The notes under the pieces were generated by a model that was not told where the DNA came from, did no database searches, and saw only the letters and a list, made by a program, of their open reading frames with translations. Positions 27,964 to 37,064 of a stretch of 64,000 nt of DNA are shown here, one piece after another; position 1 is the first letter of the stretch; each line of letters starts with the position of its first letter. This stretch comes from Pseudomonas sp. ERMR1:02 (GTDB lineage: Bacteria > Pseudomonadota > Gammaproteobacteria > Pseudomonadales > Pseudomonadaceae). The stretch covers positions 310,001 to 374,000 of the forward strand of contig NZ_NKJI01000005.1 of NCBI RefSeq assembly GCF_002277815.1, given 5' to 3'. The translations under genes were made by a program, and so were the position numbers.

Positions 27964-30900
27964 TTAGCCGATGGTCATCAGGCTGGCATTACCACCCGCC
28001 GCAGCCGTGTTGACGCTCAATGCGCGTTCGATCACCAGGCGTTCCAGCGCAATGTTGGATTCACCCTGTGACAGGCCCTGCACACCAACGATAGCCCCGG
28101 CACGCTTGGCAACCTGCTGGCAAACCGCACGCAACTGATCGGAATGGCCATGATGCAGAACCGCATCAAACACCCCCTCTTCCTTGTTCCAGTCGGAAAC
28201 CAGCTTGATGCGCGCCTGAATCTCCTTCGGCAAGCGTGCGAACAATGCCTTGCTCAGGTCAGTTTCCGGCCATACCGCCGAGCCGCCGACGGCCAATACC
28301 GCCGCCAGTTGCGTCAGCAGATCGCCTTCGACTTCCGCCAGGCACAGCACGTGCTCGCGCGGCAGGATTGCATAGCTATTGCGCTCGCCGGTCGGGCCGG
28401 CCAGTACGCGGGTGATACCGCTTTGCGACTGCGCGGCGAACTGCACGCACAGGGCGCTCAGGTCAGCGAACTTGTTGTTGTCGGCCCAGGCTTGCAGGGC
28501 GGTCAGCGGCTTGCTCATGGCTTCACGAAGACGTACGTCCGGTGCCACGGCAGCATCACCGCGAGCGAAGGATTGTTCAATGGCATCGGTAGGACGAGTC
28601 GACAACAGACGGTACAGGTACAGCGGGCCACCGGCCTTGGGACCTGTGCCCGACAGGCCTTCGCCGCCGAACGGTTGCACGCCGACCACGGCACCGACGA
28701 TGTTGCGGTTGACGTAGACGTTACCGGCGTTGACGTTGTCGATCACCTTGGCGATGGTTTCGTCGATGCGGGTGTGCACGCCTAGGGTCAGGCCGTAACC
28801 GGACGCGTTGATCTGGCCGATCAGTTGGTCAATGTCTTTGCGCTTGTAGCGAACCACGTGCAGCACCGGGCCGAAGATCTCCCGTTGCAGTTCGTCGAAG
28901 CTCTCCAGTTCGATCAGGGTCGGCATCACGAAAGTGCCGCGTTTGACCTCTTCAGAGTCGGCGATGGCCACCTGGTACACACTACGACCTTTATCGCGCA
29001 TGGCCTGGATGTGCTTCTCGATACCAGCCTTGGCTTCGGCATCGATCACCGGGCCGATGTCCACGGACAAGCGTTCCGGGTTGCCGAGACGGCTTTCAGC
29101 CATCGCACCTTTGAGCATTTCGATGACGCGGTCCGCGGAATCTTCCTGCAAGCACAGAACCCGCAGTGCCGAGCAACGCTGGCCGGCGCTGTCGAAGGCC
29201 GACGATACGACGTCGATGACCACTTGTTCAGTCAGCGCCGAGGAGTCGACGATCATCGCGTTCTGGCCGCCGGTTTCGGCGATCAGCGGAATCGGACGGC
29301 CCTGGCTATCCAGGCGCCCGGCGATGTTGCGTTGCAGCAAGCGCGCGACTTCGGTGGAGCCGGTGAACATCACACCTTTGACGCGATCGTCGCCGACCAG
29401 CCCGGCACCGACGGTTTCGCCGCGGCCCGGCAGTAGTTGCAGCACGCCTTGCGGAATACCGGCTTCGAGCAGCAGGCGCACGGCTTGTGCTGCGACCAGG
29501 GGAGTCTGTTCAGCAGGCTTGGCCAGGACCGGGTTACCGGCGGCCAGTGCGGCAGCCACCTGACCACTGAAAATCGCCAGCGGGAAGTTCCACGGGCTGA
29601 TGCAGACCACCGGACCCAATGGGCGATGGGCATCGTTGGTGAAGTCGTTGCGCGCCTGCACTGCGTAATAACGCAGGAAGTCCACGGCTTCGCGCACTTC
29701 AGCGATGGCGTTGGCGAAGGTCTTGCCGGCTTCACGAGCCAGCAGGCCCATCAGCGGCTGGATTTCGCCTTCCATCAAATCGGCGGCACGTTCCAGGATC
29801 GCGGCACGTTCGGCTGGCGGGGTGGCCTGCCAGATCGGTGCGGCGTTCAGGGCGCATTGAATGGCGTTGTCGACGTCTTCGACGGTGGCTTCCTGCACAT
29901 GGCCAACCACGTCACGCAGATCGGACGGATTCAGGACCGGTGCCGGCGCTTCGGTGCTGGAGGCGCAGCCGAGGATCGGTGCGGCCTTCCAGTTGTTATG
30001 CGCGGTGGCCAGCAAAGCACAGGACAACGAAGCCAGACGATGTTCGTTGGCCATGTCGATGCCGCTGGAGTTGGCGCGTTCCGAGCCGTAAAGATCACGC
30101 GGCAGCGGGATACGCGGGTGCGGCAGACCGAAACCACCTTCCAGCGTCGCCATCTGTTCGATGCTGGCCACCGGATCGGCCACCAGCTCCTGAATCGAGA
30201 TCGACTGGTCGGCGATACGGTTGACGAACGAAGTGTTCGCGCCGTTTTCCAGCAGTCGACGTACCAGGTAGGCCAACAGGGTTTCGTGGGTGCCGACCGG
30301 TGCGTACACACGGCAAGGACGGTTCAGCTTGCCTTCGGAAACTTTGCCTACAACCTGTTCGTACAGCGGTTCACCCATGCCATGCAGGCACTGGAACTCG
30401 TACTGGCCCGGGTAATAGTTCTGACCGGCGATGTGATAAATCGCCGACAGCGTATGGGCATTGTGCGTAGCGAATTGCGGGTAGATGACTTCCGGCACCG
30501 ACAGCAGTTTGCGCGCGCAAGCGATGTAGGAGACGTCGGTGTAAACCTTGCGGGTGTAGACCGGGTAGCCTTCCAGGCCTTCGACCTGGGCGCGCTTGAT
30601 TTCGCTGTCCCAGTACGCGCCTTTCACCAGGCGGATCATCAGGCGATGACGGCTGCGGCGAGCGAGGTCGATCACGTAGTCGATCACGTACGGGCAGCGC
30701 TTCTGGTAAGCCTGGATCACGAAGCCGATGCCATTCCAGCCAGTCAGTTGCGGCTCGAAGCACAGGCGCTCCAGCAGATCCAGCGACAGTTCGAGGCGGT
30801 CGGCCTCTTCGGCGTCGATGTTCAGGCCGATGTCGTATTGCTTGGCCAGCAACGTCAGCGACAGAAGGCGCGGGTACAGCTCATCCATCACGCGCTCGTA

Positions 30901-31917
30901 CTGGGCGCGGCTGTAACGCGGGTGCAAGGCGGACAGCTTGATCGAAATGCCCGGACCTTCATAAATCCCACGACCGTGTGAGGCTTTGCCAATCGAATGG
31001 ATGGCTTGTTCGTACGAGGCGAGGTATTTCTGCGCATCGTGCTCGGTCAGTGCGGCTTCGCCGAGCATGTCGTAGGAATAACGGAAGCCCTTGGCTTCGA
31101 ACTTGCTGGCGTTGGCCAAGGCTTCGGCAATGGTTTCGCCGGTGACGAACTGCTCGCCCATCAGGCGCATGGCCATGTCGACGCCCTTGCGGATCATCGG
31201 CTCGCCACTCTTGCCGATGATGCGGCTCAGGGACGAAGTCAGGCCGGACTCGTTGTGGGTAGAGACCAGTTTGCCGGTCAGCAGCAGGCCCCAGGTGGCG
31301 GCGTTGACGAACAGCGACGGACTGTTGCCCAGGTGCGGCTGCCAGTTGCCGGTGCTGATCTTGTCGCGGATCAGCGCGTCACGGGTACCTTTGTCCGGGA
31401 TGCGCAACAGCGCTTCGGCCAGGCACATCAGCGCAACGCCTTCCTGGGACGACAGGGAAAATTCCTGCAGCAGGCCCTGAACAATGCCGGCACGACCGCC
31501 AGCGCTCTTCTGATTGCGCAGTTTTTCGGCAATCGAAGCGGCAAGCTTGTTGGTGGCTTCAGCCATCGGTGCCGGCAGGCGCGCTTGCTCGATCAGCATC
31601 GGCACCACTTCCGGTTCCGGGCGACGGTAAGCGGCGGTGATCGATGCGCGCAGCACCGATTGCGGCAAAATGCTTTCGGCGAACTCCAAAAAGCACTGGT
31701 GCGCGTGATCGACATGGGCTTCGCCAGCGTCGTCGGCGTCTTTGCTGGTCAAACCGTTCAGCTCGGTCAGGGTTGCACCACCCTCGAGTTTTTCCAGGTA
31801 ATTGAAAATTGCCTGCTTGATCAACCAGTGCGGCGTGCGATCAATCGAGGTCGCGGCAGCCTTCAGGCGTTCGCGGGTCGGGTCGTCAAGTTTGACGCCA
31901 AGGGTGGTGGTAGCCAT
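27964..31917 (-). CDS. putA: Trifunctional proline utilisation protein PutA
   Basis: 1317 residues from ATG 31917, chosen because GAGGAC lies just upstream and MATTTLGVKLDDPTRERLKAAATSIDRTPHWLIKQ is the N-terminal ribbon-helix-helix domain; the ATG at 31953 lacks this support. The proline dehydrogenase barrel (MIRLVKGAYWDSEIK) oxidises proline with FAD. The P5C dehydrogenase domain (SPWNFPLAIFSGQ, FTGSTEVA, SAGQRCSALRVL with the catalytic Cys) converts glutamate semialdehyde to glutamate. A C-terminal domain completes the long-type protein. Without proline the RHH domain represses put genes, fitting the GTTGCA sites upstream. The usual divergent putP is replaced by vgrG here. Confidence 0.95.
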   Translation of the reverse strand: MATTTLGVKLDDPTRERLKAAATSIDRTPHWLIKQAIFNYLEKLEGGATLTELNGLTSKDADDAGEAHVDHAHQCFLEFAESILPQSVLRASITAAYRRPEPEVVPMLIEQARLPAPMAEATNKLAASIAEKLRNQKSAGGRAGIVQGLLQEFSLSSQEGVALMCLAEALLRIPDKGTRDALIRDKISTGNWQPHLGNSPSLFVNAATWGLLLTGKLVSTHNESGLTSSLSRIIGKSGEPMIRKGVDMAMRLMGEQFVTGETIAEALANASKFEAKGFRYSYDMLGEAALTEHDAQKYLASYEQAIHSIGKASHGRGIYEGPGISIKLSALHPRYSRAQYERVMDELYPRLLSLTLLAKQYDIGLNIDAEEADRLELSLDLLERLCFEPQLTGWNGIGFVIQAYQKRCPYVIDYVIDLARRSRHRLMIRLVKGAYWDSEIKRAQVEGLEGYPVYTRKVYTDVSYIACARKLLSVPEVIYPQFATHNAHTLSAIYHIAGQNYYPGQYEFQCLHGMGEPLYEQVVGKVSEGKLNRPCRVYAPVGTHETLLAYLVRRLLENGANTSFVNRIADQSISIQELVADPVASIEQMATLEGGFGLPHPRIPLPRDLYGSERANSSGIDMANEHRLASLSCALLATAHNNWKAAPILGCASSTEAPAPVLNPSDLRDVVGHVQEATVEDVDNAIQCALNAAPIWQATPPAERAAILERAADLMEGEIQPLMGLLAREAGKTFANAIAEVREAVDFLRYYAVQARNDFTNDAHRPLGPVVCISPWNFPLAIFSGQVAAALAAGNPVLAKPAEQTPLVAAQAVRLLLEAGIPQGVLQLLPGRGETVGAGLVGDDRVKGVMFTGSTEVARLLQRNIAGRLDSQGRPIPLIAETGGQNAMIVDSSALTEQVVIDVVSSAFDSAGQRCSALRVLCLQEDSADRVIEMLKGAMAESRLGNPERLSVDIGPVIDAEAKAGIEKHIQAMRDKGRSVYQVAIADSEEVKRGTFVMPTLIELESFDELQREIFGPVLHVVRYKRKDIDQLIGQINASGYGLTLGVHTRIDETIAKVIDNVNAGNVYVNRNIVGAVVGVQPFGGEGLSGTGPKAGGPLYLYRLLSTRPTDAIEQSFARGDAAVAPDVRLREAMSKPLTALQAWADNNKFADLSALCVQFAAQSQSGITRVLAGPTGERNSYAILPREHVLCLAEVEGDLLTQLAAVLAVGGSAVWPETDLSKALFARLPKEIQARIKLVSDWNKEEGVFDAVLHHGHSDQLRAVCQQVAKRAGAIVGVQGLSQGESNIALERLVIERALSVNTAAAGGNASLMTIG

Positions 31918-31989
31918 GTTTTTGTCCTCATGTTTGCCACGACCGCGTGGCATCAGCTGGCGGCAAGATTAGCCGTGCAGGGAGCGAGG

Positions 31990-32005
31990 TGCAACCCGGT
32001 GCAAC
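31990..32005. promoter_or_regulatory. Two phased PutA operator half-sites near putA
   Basis: TGCAAC (reverse of GTTGCA) occurs at 31990-31995 and again at 32000-32005, exactly 10 bases apart, so on the same DNA face. GTTGCA is the sequence recognised by the PutA ribbon-helix-helix domain in enteric bacteria. They lie about 75-90 bases upstream of the putA start. Confidence 0.65.
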
Positions 32006-32174
32006 CCATTTTTCCTGGAATGTTACGCAGTTCGTCAGGAAACCAATTCTGCTAAGAATGTGCCGCTAATGTTAGATGTTCTTACTTCTTGCAGGGAATC
32101 TGCATGGCGCCGAAAAAAGCTAGCGAAAACAGTAAGTTCCGCTGGAGTGATTTCAATGTACGGCTTAAGCATAG

Positions 32175-32255
32175 AAAGCGGGTTGCACCTTTTTCGCCTG
32201 GTTGCATAGCATTATTGTTCAAAGGTGCAACCCGCTTTGCAGAAGGCGCGTTGCA
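32175..32255. promoter_or_regulatory. Distal PutA operator cluster with 18-bp inverted repeat
   Basis: GTTGCA lies at 32182-32187, 32201-32206 and 32250-32255, and its reverse at 32226-32231. Two of them sit inside perfect 18-base arms, AAAGCGGGTTGCACCTTT at 32175-32192 and its reverse complement at 32221-32238. With the proximal pair this gives six sites, which fits DNA looping or cooperative repression by PutA. Confidence 0.65.
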
Positions 32256-32407
32256 TTTCAAAAAGGAATGTCTGTAGCCCGAAGAGATGTTATTTGAAGG
32301 CGAATTCATCAGATGAAGTAGGGCAAATCTGATTTTACTGGCCTTGGGTCGAGTCCCTTTGCTGCTCATGCACAATCGCCCGCTTCCAATCTGCAGAGAC
32401 ACAATGG

Positions 32408-34285
32408 ATGTCCACTTCTGCGAATCAATCGCGTTTCACGTTGTGCCTTCAAGGCGAGCCAAAGCTTGACTTCAAGGTGCTTGAATTCACGGGCATGGAG
32501 GCGATCAGCCAGCCGTATCGTTTTGATCTGGAACTGGTCAGCGAGAAGCCGGACATCGAACTCGAACCCCTTCTGCAACGTCAGGCGTATCTGAGTTTTG
32601 GTGCGCAAGGCCATGGTATCCATGGTCAGATTTTTCGCATTGGCCAAGGCGATTCAGGCAAGCGTCTGACTCGTTATCAGATCAGCCTGGTACCGCGCCT
32701 GATTTGCCTTGGACAACGCATCAACCAGCGGATCTTCCAGCATCAAAGTGTGCCGACGATCATTACGCAAATCCTCAAGGACCACGGCATCCTCGGTGAC
32801 GCCTTCAAGTTTCAACTCCATGGTACTTACCCTGAGCGCGAGTACTGCGTGCAATACGCGGAAAGTGACCTGGCGTTCATCCAGCGACTGTCTGCCGAGA
32901 TCGGCATTCACTACCACTTCCAGCACAGCCCCGATGGACATCTTCTGGTATTCGGCGATGGTCAGTCCGTTTTCCCGCGTCTGCCTGAGTCCACGCGTTA
33001 TTTGCCGGGCAGCGGCATGACGGCGCAAACGCCGGTCGTCGATCACTTCAACGTGCGCCTGGAAACCCGTACCAACGCAGTGGTGCGCCGCGATTACGAC
33101 TTCCATAAACCTCGCCTTGAACTGGAAAGCCGTAGCGACATCAAGCCACCGTGGGAACTGGAGGATTACGGTTTTCCGGGACAATTCAATGATCGCGAAG
33201 TCGGCGATCATCTGGCGGGGCGAGCGCTGGAGCGGCATCGTGCGGATTATCAAATGGCACAAGGCCGAAGCGATCAAATTTCGCTGACCAGTGGATACTT
33301 ACTGAAACTGGAGGAGCATCCGCGTAAGAAGTGGAATGAGCAGTGGCTACTTACTGAAATAGAGCACCATGGCCGACAGCCGCAGGTTCTGGAGGAATCG
33401 GCGGGCAGTGACGACACCGATTATCGCAATACGTTTCTGGCGACGCCTTGGGATGTCTTCTTTCGTCCGCCGTTGCTCGAGAAGCCTCGTGTCGTCGGGT
33501 ATCAATCTGCGGTAGTGACCGGCCCGAAAAACAGTGAGATCCATTGCGATGAATACGGTCGGGTCAAGGTCCGGCTGATGTGGGATCGCGACGGCCCGTT
33601 GAACGAGCAGTCCAGTTGCTGGCTGCGGGTCGCCAGCGGTTGGGCTCATGACCATTACGGCGGTGTGTTGATTCCACGGGTTGGCATGGAGGTGTTGGTG
33701 GGTTTCGTCGATGCCGACGCCGACAAACCTTTGGTCATGGGTTGCGTGCCCAACGCCGCGACGCCGGTGCCGCTGGACCTGCCGGCAGACAAGACCCGCA
33801 GCATTTTCCGCAGCCAGAGTAGTCCCGGTGGCGGTGGTTACAACGAATTGCGTATCGAGGATCGCAAAGGTGCCGAGGAAATTTCCCTGCGTGCCCAGCG
33901 AAACTGGGATCAGCAGGTGTTGCACGACATGCATGTGCATGTAGGGCGGAACGAATATCTGCACGTCAACGGTGATCGGCACATCAGCGTCAGTAGCCAG
34001 ACCCTCAAGGCGAGCGGGCAGTTTCGTCTCAATGCCGGTAACCAGATTGTGATCGACGGTGGCGCCAGCGCAACGATTCAGGCGGGCGGGCACTGGATCA
34101 ATATTGGCCCGGAAGGGATTTTCAGCAGCGTACCGATTGAGGTTGGTGGGGCATTGGTACCGGCCATTGGTGCATCAAGCACGCCTGTGCAAGGCGTGCC
34201 ACTGAGCATGGTGCAGATACTCAACCTGAAAAGGGCTGCGCCGTTTTGTCAACAATGTTGCGAGGGCGGTTTCTGTGCAATCTGA
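32408..34285 (+). CDS. vgrG: Type VI secretion spike protein VgrG (TssI)
   Basis: 625 residues from ATG 32408. The N-terminal gp27-like part (FEFTG-like VLEFTGMEAISQPYRFDLELVSE, QYAESDLAFIQRLSAEIGIHYHF) is followed by the gp5-like OB fold (EIHCDEYGRVKVRLMWDRDG, SCWLRVASGWA, GGVLIPRVGMEVLVGF) and the spike helix with DMHVHVGRNEYLHVNGDRH. VgrG trimers tip the T6SS needle and carry effectors. The C-terminus CQQCCEGGFCAI has four Cys in ten residues, unusual for the family. It overlaps the DUF4123 gene by 11 bases. No other T6SS gene is nearby, so it is an orphan module. Confidence 0.93.
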   Translation: MSTSANQSRFTLCLQGEPKLDFKVLEFTGMEAISQPYRFDLELVSEKPDIELEPLLQRQAYLSFGAQGHGIHGQIFRIGQGDSGKRLTRYQISLVPRLICLGQRINQRIFQHQSVPTIITQILKDHGILGDAFKFQLHGTYPEREYCVQYAESDLAFIQRLSAEIGIHYHFQHSPDGHLLVFGDGQSVFPRLPESTRYLPGSGMTAQTPVVDHFNVRLETRTNAVVRRDYDFHKPRLELESRSDIKPPWELEDYGFPGQFNDREVGDHLAGRALERHRADYQMAQGRSDQISLTSGYLLKLEEHPRKKWNEQWLLTEIEHHGRQPQVLEESAGSDDTDYRNTFLATPWDVFFRPPLLEKPRVVGYQSAVVTGPKNSEIHCDEYGRVKVRLMWDRDGPLNEQSSCWLRVASGWAHDHYGGVLIPRVGMEVLVGFVDADADKPLVMGCVPNAATPVPLDLPADKTRSIFRSQSSPGGGGYNELRIEDRKGAEEISLRAQRNWDQQVLHDMHVHVGRNEYLHVNGDRHISVSSQTLKASGQFRLNAGNQIVIDGGASATIQAGGHWINIGPEGIFSSVPIEVGGALVPAIGASSTPVQGVPLSMVQILNLKRAAPFCQQCCEGGFCAI

Positions 34286-35012
34286 TTTTCTATCGCCTCA
34301 CGCCTGGCTGGAGCGACAGCCGCTGCAACCGTCGGAACAACTGTTCGCGATCTTCAGCAACGCCAGCGCCGCCGAACCATTAAAAGCCTGGCGGCGTTTG
34401 ACCCCCGCAAGAATACCGAGCCCGATCTGGATCGATACCGCCTATGCCGAGTGGGAAGCGGTGATGCCCTTTGTCGGAACCGTCGCTGCGGACAGTGAAT
34501 TTTTGCGGTGGGTGGCGACTACGGCGTCTGGTGACTGGGGGTGGCTGGCGATTTCTACGGCAAGCCAGCAGGTGCTGGTCGAACACCTGTGCAGCCTTAC
34601 GCAGGTTTTGCTCCCCAATGGCAGTACGGTGTTTTTCCGCTTCTGGGATGGGCGCTATCTACTGCCGATGCTTCAGTGTGCCGAGATCGATTGCGCTCAA
34701 CTGCTGCCGGTAATGGGGCGATGTTTGATCAATGGGCAGTCGGTCGAGATCGGTAGCAACGCGCTGAAAACATCGAAGGTATTTCCATGGTGGGAAGTGC
34801 CCGACTCCGTGCTGAAGCTGCTCGGTGCTGAAGATGCCTCAACGCAGATCAACAATCTTTTGCAGTGGCTAAGTGAAGAGCAGCCGAGCGTTTTCGAGGC
34901 GTTTTCTGAAAACGTGCTGCGCAGCAAGGTCGCGAATTTTCTCGCAACGCCGGATTTGCCACCGGTGCCGAAGGCTGAATTGTTGGAGTACTTGATGGAG
35001 GAGCTGAACTGA
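34275..35012 (+). CDS. DUF4123 T6SS effector adaptor/chaperone
   Basis: 245 residues from GTG 34275 (MQSDFLSPHAWLERQPLQPS), overlapping vgrG. LFAIFSNASAAEPLKAWRR, then SDGSTVFFRFWDGRYLLPML-like HLCSLTQVLLPNGSTVFFRFWD, is the DUF4123 pattern. These proteins load a specific effector onto the VgrG tip and normally lie between vgrG and the effector gene. Here the following gene is the rRNA methyltransferase rlmJ, with only a repeat in between, so the effector and immunity genes seem absent. Confidence 0.85.
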   Translation: MQSDFLSPHAWLERQPLQPSEQLFAIFSNASAAEPLKAWRRLTPARIPSPIWIDTAYAEWEAVMPFVGTVAADSEFLRWVATTASGDWGWLAISTASQQVLVEHLCSLTQVLLPNGSTVFFRFWDGRYLLPMLQCAEIDCAQLLPVMGRCLINGQSVEIGSNALKTSKVFPWWEVPDSVLKLLGAEDASTQINNLLQWLSEEQPSVFEAFSENVLRSKVANFLATPDLPPVPKAELLEYLMEELN

Positions 35013-35051
35013 ATTGCGGGTGCGGTCTTGGCTGTAACGCCTCACGCTATC

Positions 35052-35180
35052 TAGCAGCTGGCGAAGCCTGCGTTCGGCTGCGAAGCAGTCGTGAAATCAG
35101 GCGATGCGGTGTTTTAGAGAAACCGTGCATACCGGGTTTACGACTGCTTCGCAGCCGAACGCAGCCTTCGGCAGCTGCTA
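35052..35180. repeat. Palindromic intergenic repeat (TAGCAGCTGGCGAAGCCTGCG family)
   Basis: TAGCAGCTGGCGAAGCCTGCGT pairs with ACGCAGCCTTCGGCAGCTGCTA, and an inner pair CGGCTGCGAAGCAGTCGT matches ACGACTGCTTCGCAGCCG. It is the same family as 5608-5738. It lies just where an effector gene would be expected after the DUF4123 gene. Confidence 0.82.
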
Positions 35181-35303
35181 CAGGTAGCGTTGAAGCTGGA
35201 ATCGATGGCCATCGTCCCGGATTCTGTAACTGCCCGCTCAGCCGCGAACCCCTGACTTGCAGGCCGGTAAAAGGTAAACTTCCCGGCCTTCGCAGGAGCA
35301 ACC

Positions 35304-36140
35304 ATGAATTATCGTCACGCCTTCCATGCCGGCAATCACGCCGATGTGTTCAAACACCTGACCTTGACCCGCATCATCGCCCTGATGTCGCGCAAGGAGC
35401 AGCCGTTTGCCTATCTCGACACCCACGCCGGCATTGGCCTGTATGACCTTCAGGGCGATCAGGCCAGCCGTACCGGGGAGTATCTGGAAGGCATTGCGCG
35501 TTTGTGGGATCAGCCGGATCTACCGATCCTGACAGCCGATTACATGCAGGTGCTGCACGAGATGAACCCGGATGGCCAGTTGCGCTATTACCCGGGTTCG
35601 CCGGAGTTGGCGCGGCGCCTGACTCGCCCGCAGGACCGTGTGTTACTCAACGAGAAACACCCTGAAGACGGGGTGTTGCTCAAGGACAACATGGCGGGTG
35701 ATCGCCGGGTGAAAGTGCATCTTGGCGAAGGCTGGCATGTTCCGCGGGCCTTGCTGCCAGTGCCGGAAAAACGTGCGGTGATGTTGATCGACCCGCCGTT
35801 CGAAAAACTCGACGAAATGCAGCGCTGCGCGGCGTCGTTGAAAGAGGCGATTGGCCGGATGCGGCAAACCGTGGCGGCAATCTGGTACCCGGTGAAGGAT
35901 CAGCGCGCACTGCGCCGTTTCTATCAGGACCTGGCCGGTACCGGTGCGCCGAAGCTGTTGCGCGTGGAGTTGCTGGTGCATCCGCTGGACACGCCGAACA
36001 GTCTGAACGGTTCCGGTCTGGCGATTGCCAATCCGCCGTGGGGGCTGGAGGAAGAGTTGCGTGAGCTGTTGCCGTGGTTGTCCAAAAAGCTTGGGCAGAC
36101 CCAGGGCGGGTGGCAGATGGATTGGTTGATTGCCGAGTAA
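35304..36140 (+). CDS. rlmJ: 23S rRNA (adenine-N6) methyltransferase RlmJ
   Basis: 278 residues from ATG 35304 with AGGAG upstream. MNYRHAFHAGNHADVFKHLTL is the family's N-terminus, YLDTHAGIGLYDL the SAM-binding loop, and VMLIDPPFEK the DPPF catalytic motif of N6-adenine methyltransferases. It methylates A2030 of 23S rRNA (E. coli numbering). It faces msrA tail-to-tail across a palindromic repeat. Confidence 0.94.
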   Translation: MNYRHAFHAGNHADVFKHLTLTRIIALMSRKEQPFAYLDTHAGIGLYDLQGDQASRTGEYLEGIARLWDQPDLPILTADYMQVLHEMNPDGQLRYYPGSPELARRLTRPQDRVLLNEKHPEDGVLLKDNMAGDRRVKVHLGEGWHVPRALLPVPEKRAVMLIDPPFEKLDEMQRCAASLKEAIGRMRQTVAAIWYPVKDQRALRRFYQDLAGTGAPKLLRVELLVHPLDTPNSLNGSGLAIANPPWGLEEELRELLPWLSKKLGQTQGGWQMDWLIAE

Positions 36141-36149
36141 TGCTCGGCC

Positions 36150-36234
36150 CTGTAGGAGCCGGCTTGCCGGCGAAGGGGCCGTAAGCCTTGCGGTGATTTA
36201 TCGGCCGTCTTCGCTGGCAAGCCAGCTCCTACAG
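36150..36234. repeat. Palindromic intergenic repeat (CTGTAGGAGCCGGCTTGCCGGCGAAG family)
   Basis: CTGTAGGAGCCGGCTTGCCGGCGAAG and CTTCGCTGGCAAGCCAGCTCCTACAG pair. It lies between convergent rlmJ and msrA and is a likely bidirectional transcript end. Confidence 0.82.
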
Positions 36235-36239
36235 TTGAT

Positions 36240-36890
36240 TTAGATCGGGCAAGTCACACCAGTACCGCCAATCCCGCAATAGCCTTCCGGATTCTTGGCC
36301 AGGTATTGCTGGTGATAGGTTTCGGCAAAGTAGACGATCGGTGCCTGGTCAACTTCGGTGGTGATCTCGCCGAAACCGGCCTTGCTCAGCTCAGCCTGGA
36401 AGGCTTGCTTGCTGGCCTGTGCTTCTTCCAGTTGCTCCGGGGTGGTGCAGTAGATCGCCGAGCGATACTGGGTGCCGATGTCGTTACCCTGGCGCATGCC
36501 TTGTGTTGGGTTATGCAGTTCCCAGAACATTTTCAACAGCTCGTCGTAGCTGACCTTCTCCGGTTCGTACACCACCAGCACCACTTCAGTGTGGCCAGTC
36601 AAGCCTGAGCAGACTTCTTCGTAAGTCGGGTTCGGGGTAAATCCGCCGGCGTAACCCACAACGGTGCTGACCACGCCTTCACGCTGCCAGAACCGCCGCT
36701 CGGCGCCCCAGAAGCAACCCAGACCGAAGATGGCGAAATCGACATTGTTGAAGAACGGGCCCAGCAACGGAGTGTCTTCGAATACGAAATGCTTCTCGGG
36801 CAGGACCATCGCAGTTTCGCGGCCAGGCAGAGCTTGTTCTTTGGTAGGGAGCATGTTTTTGTTCACCAGAATTTCCGAGCGCAGAACCAT
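36240..36890 (-). CDS. msrA: Peptide methionine sulfoxide reductase A
   Basis: 216 residues from the ATG at 36890 ([19 protein letters not shown]); an extra ATG directly upstream at 36893 is an alternative. [19 protein letters not shown] contains the catalytic Cys of [22 protein letters not shown] is the conserved second block, and the C-terminal [13 protein letters not shown] holds the recycling Cys residues. It repairs the S-form of methionine sulfoxide with thioredoxin. It has the long N-terminus common in pseudomonads. Confidence 0.95.
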   Translation of the reverse strand: MVLRSEILVNKNMLPTKEQALPGRETAMVLPEKHFVFEDTPLLGPFFNNVDFAIFGLGCFWGAERRFWQREGVVSTVVGYAGGFTPNPTYEEVCSGLTGHTEVVLVVYEPEKVSYDELLKMFWELHNPTQGMRQGNDIGTQYRSAIYCTTPEQLEEAQASKQAFQAELSKAGFGEITTEVDQAPIVYFAETYHQQYLAKNPEGYCGIGGTGVTCPI

Positions 36891-36923
36891 CATCAGTCCT
36901 CAGTCAGGGTAAATAGTCAGACC

Positions 36924-37051
36924 TGTAGGAGCGAGCTTGCTCCGGGCGGCGTTCCGACGATGGACCTGAGGGCAACACGCCGCACCAGGCAGCGCGCGTT
37001 ATCGTTAACGTACATCGTCGGAACGCCGCCCGGAGCAAGCTCGCTCCTACA
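36924..37051. repeat. Long palindromic REP/BIME-like element
   Basis: TGTAGGAGCGAGCTTGCTCC is complementary to GGAGCAAGCTCGCTCCTACA. Inside, GGGCGGCGTTCCGACGATG pairs with CATCGTCGGAACGCCGCCC, and the centre has ATCGTTAACG as in the elements at 1841, 21149 and 49617. It is 128 bases, the most perfect palindrome of this family in the window, lying between the msrA start and the dipA stop. Confidence 0.85.
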
Positions 37052-37064
37052 ATAAGTTTACAGG

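Larger units (their letters stand above)
31918..32407. other. putA-vgrG divergent intergenic region
   Basis: 490 bases with PutA-type operators and a large inverted repeat but no convincing gene. A frame at 32089-32277 overlaps the operators and resembles nothing. It should hold promoters for both putA and vgrG. Confidence 0.55.

Noticed and set aside
29437..30981. 514-residue plus-strand frame
   Set aside because: Antisense to putA, whose domains are unambiguous.
32089..32277. 62-residue frame between putA and vgrG
   Set aside because: It overlaps the PutA operator array and inverted repeat and has no recognisable protein features.
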